This document shows positions 59,285 through 64,000 of a DNA stretch of 64,000 bases, one piece after another. Under the pieces are notes generated by a model. That model ran no database searches, was not told the DNA's origin, and was given only the letters and a program-made list of their open reading frames with translations. The stretch's first letter is position 1. Each line of letters opens with the position of its first letter. This stretch comes from Cervus elaphus (Eukaryota > Chordata > Mammalia > Artiodactyla > Cervidae): the NCBI RefSeq assembly GCF_910594005.1, contig NC_057832.1:104109152-104173151 (forward strand). The letters are read 5' to 3'. The translations under genes and the position numbers were made by a program.

Positions 59285-59600
59285 GAAGCACACAGCGACA
59301 AGCAGGATCCAGCTCTGCCGCTTACCTGATGACAGCGGAAGTTAATTACCGTAAGTTTAGTTTTCTTATCTTCAGAATGGGAACAGCACTAGTGCCTATC
59401 TCCTTGAGTAAATAAGCCAGTCCCTGAAATGCACTTGACAGAGGGAAAAGGCAAAGAGTAGAACACTAGGATACCTTCAACCTAGGTATAGTAACTCTTC
59501 TAAAGACATTTATATTGACCAAGTTTTCTCACCTGTAAAACAGAAGTGATGTCTTTTTAATGTCATAGTGAGGATTCAATGAGAAATCAACAATCACAGG
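59285..59600 (+). repeat. MIR remnants
   Basis: Weak MIR-like blocks: a TTTTCTTATCTTCAGAATGGGAACA segment near 59360, and TGTAAAACAGAAGTGATG followed by GTGAGGATTCAATGAG near 59535. Old and diverged. Confidence 0.5.
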
Positions 59601-60871
59601 ACTCAGTCCAAGAAGGGCTCATTATACTTCTTGCTTTCCCTTGCATTTCCTCTTTACCACCAGCTTAGGCCAGTTCAACTAATGAATAATTATTGAGAAC
59701 ATTCTGCATGTGCAGTTAAGTGCTGGCTGTGAGGGAGCTGCCAACTTAATGAGACATGATCCCTGCCAAGCATGGATGGAGTAAGAGGCAGAAGGAACCC
59801 AGTGCCCTGATCCTTCTTCCTGGATGGTTAAAGGGTTAAAGGGTTCATCTTCATGCCTCCAGTCTCTGGGCACTGAGTCTGGCCTTCACTCAAGCAACTG
59901 AAGGAAACATGACCTAGAATATTAGGATTGTATGAAAGTTAAAAAGAAACTACTTCAAAAAAAAAAAAAATTCCCTTTAAAAGTATTATTCTTCACAGGA
60001 TGTTTTAAAGGGCATCATAACAGGATTGGATCAAGATGGCAGAGGAGTAGGACGTGGAGCTCACTTTCTCCCACAAATACATCAAAAATACATCTATGTG
60101 TGGAACGATTCTCATGGAACACCTACTGAACACTGGCAGACGACCTCAGACTTTCAAAAGGGCAAGGAAATCTCCATGTAACTGGGTGGGACATAGAGAG
60201 AAAAAAGAAAGGAATCGAGATGCGAACCTGACTGCCTGAGAGGGAGGCTGTGAAGGAGGAAAGGTTCCTGCCCTTGGGAAGGGCCCTCTCTAGCAGGGAG
60301 ATCAGCCAGGACAGAGGGGGAGCTCCGGAGTCCTGGAGGAGAGCACAGCAACCTGTCTGTGAAGGGCAAAGCAGACAGAGACCCGCAGAGACGGGCAGTG
60401 CTGCCCAGCCCTCCCCAGACTGAGGTGCTCCCCTACTGGGGTGGGTGGGGGCTGGGGAGTGAGGCTCGGGTTCCAGAACTCAGACTCTGGGGAGAGGACT
60501 GGGGTTGGCTGCGTGCAGACAGCCTGAGGGGGCTGGCTAGGATGTGGTGTGCCACAAGCAAGGGAGTGTGGGAAGATGCCTGGGCCCACCAGAGAAGCAA
60601 GGCCATTATTGGGAGGTGTGTGAGGAGGTGGTGGGCCCACCAGAGAAGCTTCTTTCTCCGAGTACACTCGGAGGCAGGGCACAGGCTACTTGGACTCTAG
60701 GAGTCCTGAGGAAAGAGACACCACCCAAACCCAAAAGAGCCCTCCTGCCAGAAAATATTAAACTCACACAAGCTATGCAGGGATGCTCCCACATATAAAT
60801 AGCCCTCCAAGACTACAGTAGATAGTTGTTTTTTTTTTCAAAACTCACAGAGTAAGAGGGATATAAGCAAA

Positions 60872-61060
60872 ATGAAGAAGCAGAGGAAACACTCCCAATT
60901 AAAAGACCAAGAAGATTCCCCTGAAAGAACAAACAATGACATAGATCTCTTCAGTCTAAAAGACACCAAGTTCAAGAAGGAGGTAATGAAAATACTGGAG
61001 AAATTAAGAAAGGCTATTGACAGAAATGCAAATTACTGTAAAAAGGAACTAGAAACATAA
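60872..61060 (+). pseudogene. L1 ORF1 N-terminal remnant
   Basis: A 62-residue open stretch starts MKKQRKHSQLKDQEDSPERT and continues with the lysine/glutamate-rich coiled-coil style of L1 ORF1p, the RNA-binding chaperone of L1. It ends early; related sequence continues downstream in broken frames to the nested SINE and beyond. Confidence 0.8.
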
Positions 61061-61512
61061 AGAAGCAAAAAAAATTTAAAATTCACTTGCCAAGACAAAA
61101 GTGGAGCTAAAGGCAATGGACACGCAGAATGCAGAAGAAAGAATAAGTGACCTGGAAAACAGAATAATGGAAATTACCCAATCAAAACAGCAGACAGGAA
61201 GCCAAACTGGGGGAAAAAAATGAAAGCAATATAAAAGACTTGTGAGATAATTTAAAGCATGCCAATCGCCAATCTATATATAATAGGGATTCTAGAAGGA
61301 GAAGAGAAAAGGGGATTGAAAATGTATTTGGAGAAATTATGGCTGAAAACTTTCCAAACCTAAAGAAGGAAACAGATATCCAGATACAGGAAGCACAGAG
61401 AGTTCCAAACAAGATAAACCCAAACAGACCTAGACCAAGACATATTTTAATAAAAATGGCTAAAGCTAAAGAGAGATTTCTAAAGACAGAAAGAGAGAAA
61501 CAGTCAGCTATA

Positions 61513-61797
61513 GGGCTTCCCTGGTGGCTCAGTGATAAAGAATTGATCCAGGAAGATCCCATATGATGCAGAGCAACTAAGCCCATGTACCACAACTACT
61601 GAGTCCGTGCTCTAGAGCCTGAGGGTCACAACTACTGAAGCCTGCACTTTAAGGCCTGCACTCTACAAGAGAAGCCACCACAATGAGAAGCCCTTGCACT
61701 GCAACTAGAGAGAAGCCCCTGCTCACTGCAACTAAAGAGAGCCTGTACAGCAACAAAGACCCAGCAAAGCCAAAAACAAATAAATAAAATTACTTTT
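61513..61797 (+). mobile_element. CHR-type tRNA SINE nested in L1
   Basis: It begins GGGCTTCCCTGGTGGCTCAG, continues with the GAAGATCCCATATG and CAACTACTGAGTC body typical of cetartiodactyl CHR SINEs, and ends in an A-rich tail with AAATAAATAAAA. It splits L1 ORF1 sequence. Confidence 0.8.
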
Positions 61798-63449
61798 TAA
61801 AACAAGCTAATTGTAACGGAACCCCCCATTAGGCTATGAGCTGATTTCTCCACAGAAACACTGAAGGTCAGAAGGGAGTGGCAAAACATATTCAAAGTCT
61901 TGAAAGGGAAAAATCTGTAGCCTAGATTACTCTACCCAGCAAGATCATCATTAGAAGAAACAAAGAATTTCTAAGACAAGCAAAAACTAAACAAATACAG
62001 CAATTTTAAAAACTACCCCAAAAGAAATATTGAAAGGGCTTCTCCAAATAGAAAAAAAGCAAGAAGATATAGGAAGGAGGAAATCACAGTTGGAAAATAA
62101 ATCATTTAAATTGGCCAGTACAGATTAAAAAAAAAAAAAAACCTAATTGTGAAAGTGATGATCAACACAAGGAACAGCAGAAAGATAAACATGAAAATGT
62201 AAAAACAGACACCAAAATCAGAAAATGTGGGCAAGGAGAATAAGAAAATACAGATTTTTTTAAAAACTGTGTTTGAGCCTATAACCTAAAGCAATCTAAA
62301 GCAATATGAAGGGGTTAACACATTTGGGGGAAAAAAGGGGGGCTACCACAAATCAAAAACATAGATTCACAAAAACCAAAAAGAAGAGAACACAAGCATA
62401 AAATACATCAAACCACAAAAAGAAACAGAAGAATCAACTGGAAAACAAAGTTTAAAATGACAATAAATACATATGTATGAATAATTACCTTAAATGTCAA
62501 TGAACTGAATGCTCCAATCAAAAGACACAAAGTGGCAGACTGGATTAAAAAACAAGAGCCTACAATATTCTGCCTACAGTATGAGACCCACCTTAGGGCA
62601 AAGGACACACATAGACTGAAAGTGAGGGGATGGAAAAAACATATTTCATACAAATGGAAATGACAAGAAAGAAGTTGCAATACTCGTATCAGATAAAATA
62701 GACCTTAAAGCAAAGGCTCTAAACAAAGATGAAGAGGAACACTATATAATGATAAAAGGATCAATACAAGGAAAGTATTTTACATTCATCCACATATATG
62801 CACCTAATACAGGAGCACTCAAGTACATAAAACAAACACTGACATAAAAGGAGAAATTGATGAACATACAATAGTAGGAGACTTTAACTTCTCACTCACA
62901 TCAGTGGACAGATCTTCTAGACAGAAAATCAGTAAGGCAACAGAGATCCTAAACAATACAATAGAATTGACGTTTTTCAGGACATTATAACCGCCTTCTT
63001 CCCCAAAAAAGAAAACATATTCTTTTCAAGTGCACATGAAACGTTCTCTAGGATTGACCACACACTAGAGCACAAACTAACCTCAACAAATTTAAGAGTA
63101 TGGAAGGGGCCCTGGAGCGCGTGGTGTGGCGGCAGCTGGGCTGCGCCAGTCGTGTCAGAGAGACTCTCTGTGGTAATATCTGTTACGCCTTGCTAACTGG
63201 AGTGGAAAGTAAAAGGGACCTCCCCTCCTCCATCTTCTTTTTCCCTCCCTGCCGGGCAGGCATGATGGCAGAAGCTGCAGCGACGGGCACCGGCGGAGAG
63301 GCTATGGCAGCGATGGCCATGGGGGAGAAGGCTCCTCAGGCCCGGCGGGCTTGCCTCTGGGCCGGGGCTTCTCTAACTACCGGCCCTTCAAGCCCCAGGC
63401 ATTGAGTCGCAGCAGGAGCTGGCGGCTCACTGGCTTTGGCATGAAGGGC

Positions 63450-63452
63450 TGA
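63450..63452 (+). other. TGA at the selenocysteine position of the SEPHS2 retrocopy
   Basis: The codons read ATG AAG GGC TGA GCC TGC AAG, matching the GMKG-Sec-x-C-K-V-P block of SEPHS2. The residue after the TGA is Ala rather than the usual Gly. It is inherited from the parent and not expected to be decoded here. Confidence 0.85.
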
Positions 63453-63656
63453 GCCTGCAAGGTCCCCCAGGAGACGCTGCTCAAACTCCTGGCGGGACTG
63501 ACGCGACCGGAAGTGCGACCGGCGCCAGGCCGGGGCCTGGTCGGAGACCTTGAAGAGACGGCCCAGGAAGCAGATCTGCCGGTGAGGGCAGAACCCAGCC
63601 CGCCCTTCCCCACCCCTCCGCATTGGGATGGACTCCTGCGTCATACCCCTGAGGCA

Positions 63657-63657
<1 letters not shown>

Positions 63658-63690
<33 letters not shown>
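63658..63690 (+). repeat. 33-base G homopolymer
   Basis: An uninterrupted run of 33 G, followed by AGC and another G run, lies where SEPHS2 encodes the start of its RHGG-LSLVQ segment. The parent has only a few Gs here, so this is either expansion of a G tract or a sequencing or assembly artefact. Confidence 0.95.
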
Positions 63691-63691
<1 letters not shown>

Positions 63692-64000
63692 GCGGGGGGA
63701 AGCTGTCCCTGGTGCAGACCACCGACCTCTTTAACCCCTTGGTGGAAGATCCCTACAGTGATGGGGCCCATCGCCTGCGCCAAAGTGCTGAGTGACCTCT
63801 ACACCGGGCATTACTGAATGTGACAACGTTTTTGCTACTCAGTGTCAGAGAATGCCTGAGGAGGAGTGAGAAAAGATCACACCACTCATGATCAAAGGCT
63901 TTCAGGATGCTGCTGAGGAGGGAGGGACTGCAGTGACTGATGGGCAAACAGTGGTATTATCATTAGTGGAGTTGCCACTGGGTATGTCAACCAAATGAAT

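Larger units (their letters stand above)
56736..60015. other. Presumed SLC35B4 intron 1: SINEs, MIR, no exon seen
   Basis: No sequence matching the expected exon 1 peptide (GCCSNVIFLELLA) and no CpG island was found by eye. The stretch holds four Bov-tA units, a MER5A-like piece and MIR remnants listed separately; the rest has no recognisable feature. Confidence 0.6.
60016..63097 (+). mobile_element. Decayed L1 LINE (5' UTR, ORF1, start of ORF2), interrupted on the right
   Basis: It starts with an artiodactyl L1 5' UTR (CAAGATGGCAGAGGAGTAGG near 60031). An ORF1 N-terminal remnant lies at 60872-61060 and more ORF1 follows to about 62000. The ORF2 endonuclease start lies around 62660-63095 in broken frames (DKIDLKAK, YIMIKGSIQ, IYAPNTG). 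A CHR-type SINE is nested at 61513-61797. The element is cut at about 63098 by the SEPHS2 retrocopy; its remainder should lie beyond the window. No part looks functional. Confidence 0.88.
63100..64000 (+). pseudogene. SEPHS2: SEPHS2 retrocopy (selenophosphate synthetase 2), 5' part, frameshifted
   Basis: SEPHS2 makes selenophosphate, the selenium donor for selenocysteine, and is itself a selenoprotein. Here a 5' UTR-like stretch is followed by an ATG ATG start at 63262-63267 and then, in shifting frames, recognisable blocks: AEAAATG near the start, FSNYRPFKPQAL, SWRLTG, a GMKG-TGA-ACKVPQE active-site block, LLKLLAGLTRPEVRP, GMDSCVIPLRHGG, LSLVQTTD, LVEDPY, IACAKVLSDLY, ITECDN, TPLMIKGF and AAEEGGTAV. 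The TGA at 63450-63452 sits at the family's selenocysteine position. Frames change at least before FSNYRP, before GMDSC, around the G run, around IACAK and before ITECDN, and later in-frame stops appear, so it cannot make the full enzyme. It lies inside an L1 ORF2, which argues for a retrocopy. Placental SEPHS2 is already intronless, so lack of introns alone proves nothing. It continues past the right edge. Confidence 0.9.

Noticed and set aside
63100..63405. A short plus-strand protein starting upstream of the SEPHS2 start
   Set aside because: It reads through the 5' UTR of the SEPHS2 retrocopy and leaves its frame after the first block.
1..64000. CRISPR arrays, bacterial operons, ribosome binding sites or phage modules
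   Set aside because: The sequence is mammalian; direct repeats here are retroelement duplications and none has regular spacers.

Overview
The window looks like a ruminant (bovid-type) nuclear genome. It carries BovB (RTE-type) LINEs, many Bov-tA SINEs (tRNA-Glu head joined to a BovB-like tail), CHR-type tRNA SINEs and artiodactyl L1s, together with one vertebrate gene that has well-formed splice sites. The exact species cannot be fixed from this sequence.

The only functional protein-coding gene I can support is SLC35B4, a Golgi/ER nucleotide-sugar transporter for UDP-xylose and UDP-GlcNAc. It lies on the minus strand. Nine coding exons (2 to 10) run from 56735 down to the stop codon at 40081, and they join in phase with no break to give residues 26-331 of a 331-residue protein. 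Exon 1 (about 25 residues plus the CpG promoter) is not visible and probably lies beyond the right edge. The intron after exon 6 has a GC donor.

Layout. 1-12.9 kb: intergenic DNA with old repeats (CHR SINE, two BovB tails, MIR, L2, old L1) and a target-site duplication enclosing only a T-run. 12.87-17.28 kb: a young 5'-truncated L1 on the minus strand, with a perfect 14-bp target-site duplication and an ORF2 broken by one stop and one frameshift. 17.4-19.3 kb: an internally deleted L1. 20.8-27.5 kb: a full-length but decayed L1 with nested insertions and a perfect 117-bp tandem duplication in its 5' UTR. 27.6-34.6 kb: a plus-strand L1 that has lost most of ORF2 and carries a near-full-length BovB and a dimeric Bov-tA SINE. 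34.6-40.1 kb: few repeats; part is likely the SLC35B4 3' UTR. 40.1-56.7 kb: SLC35B4, with SINEs, mariner-type MITEs and a 5'-truncated BovB in its introns. 56.7-60 kb: presumed intron 1 with SINEs and MIR. 60.0-63.1 kb: a decayed L1. 63.1-64.0 kb: the 5' part of a SEPHS2 (selenophosphate synthetase 2) retrocopy inside that L1, with the selenocysteine TGA still in place but several frameshifts and a 33-base G run.

I did not find a new biological system here. The most useful leads are the GC-AG intron, the SEPHS2 retrocopy, the tail-only insertions, the repeated dimeric SINE junction and the duplicated block in an L1 5' UTR. All positions come from reading by eye. Repeat edges without a stated target-site duplication are approximate, usually within about 20-50 bases.
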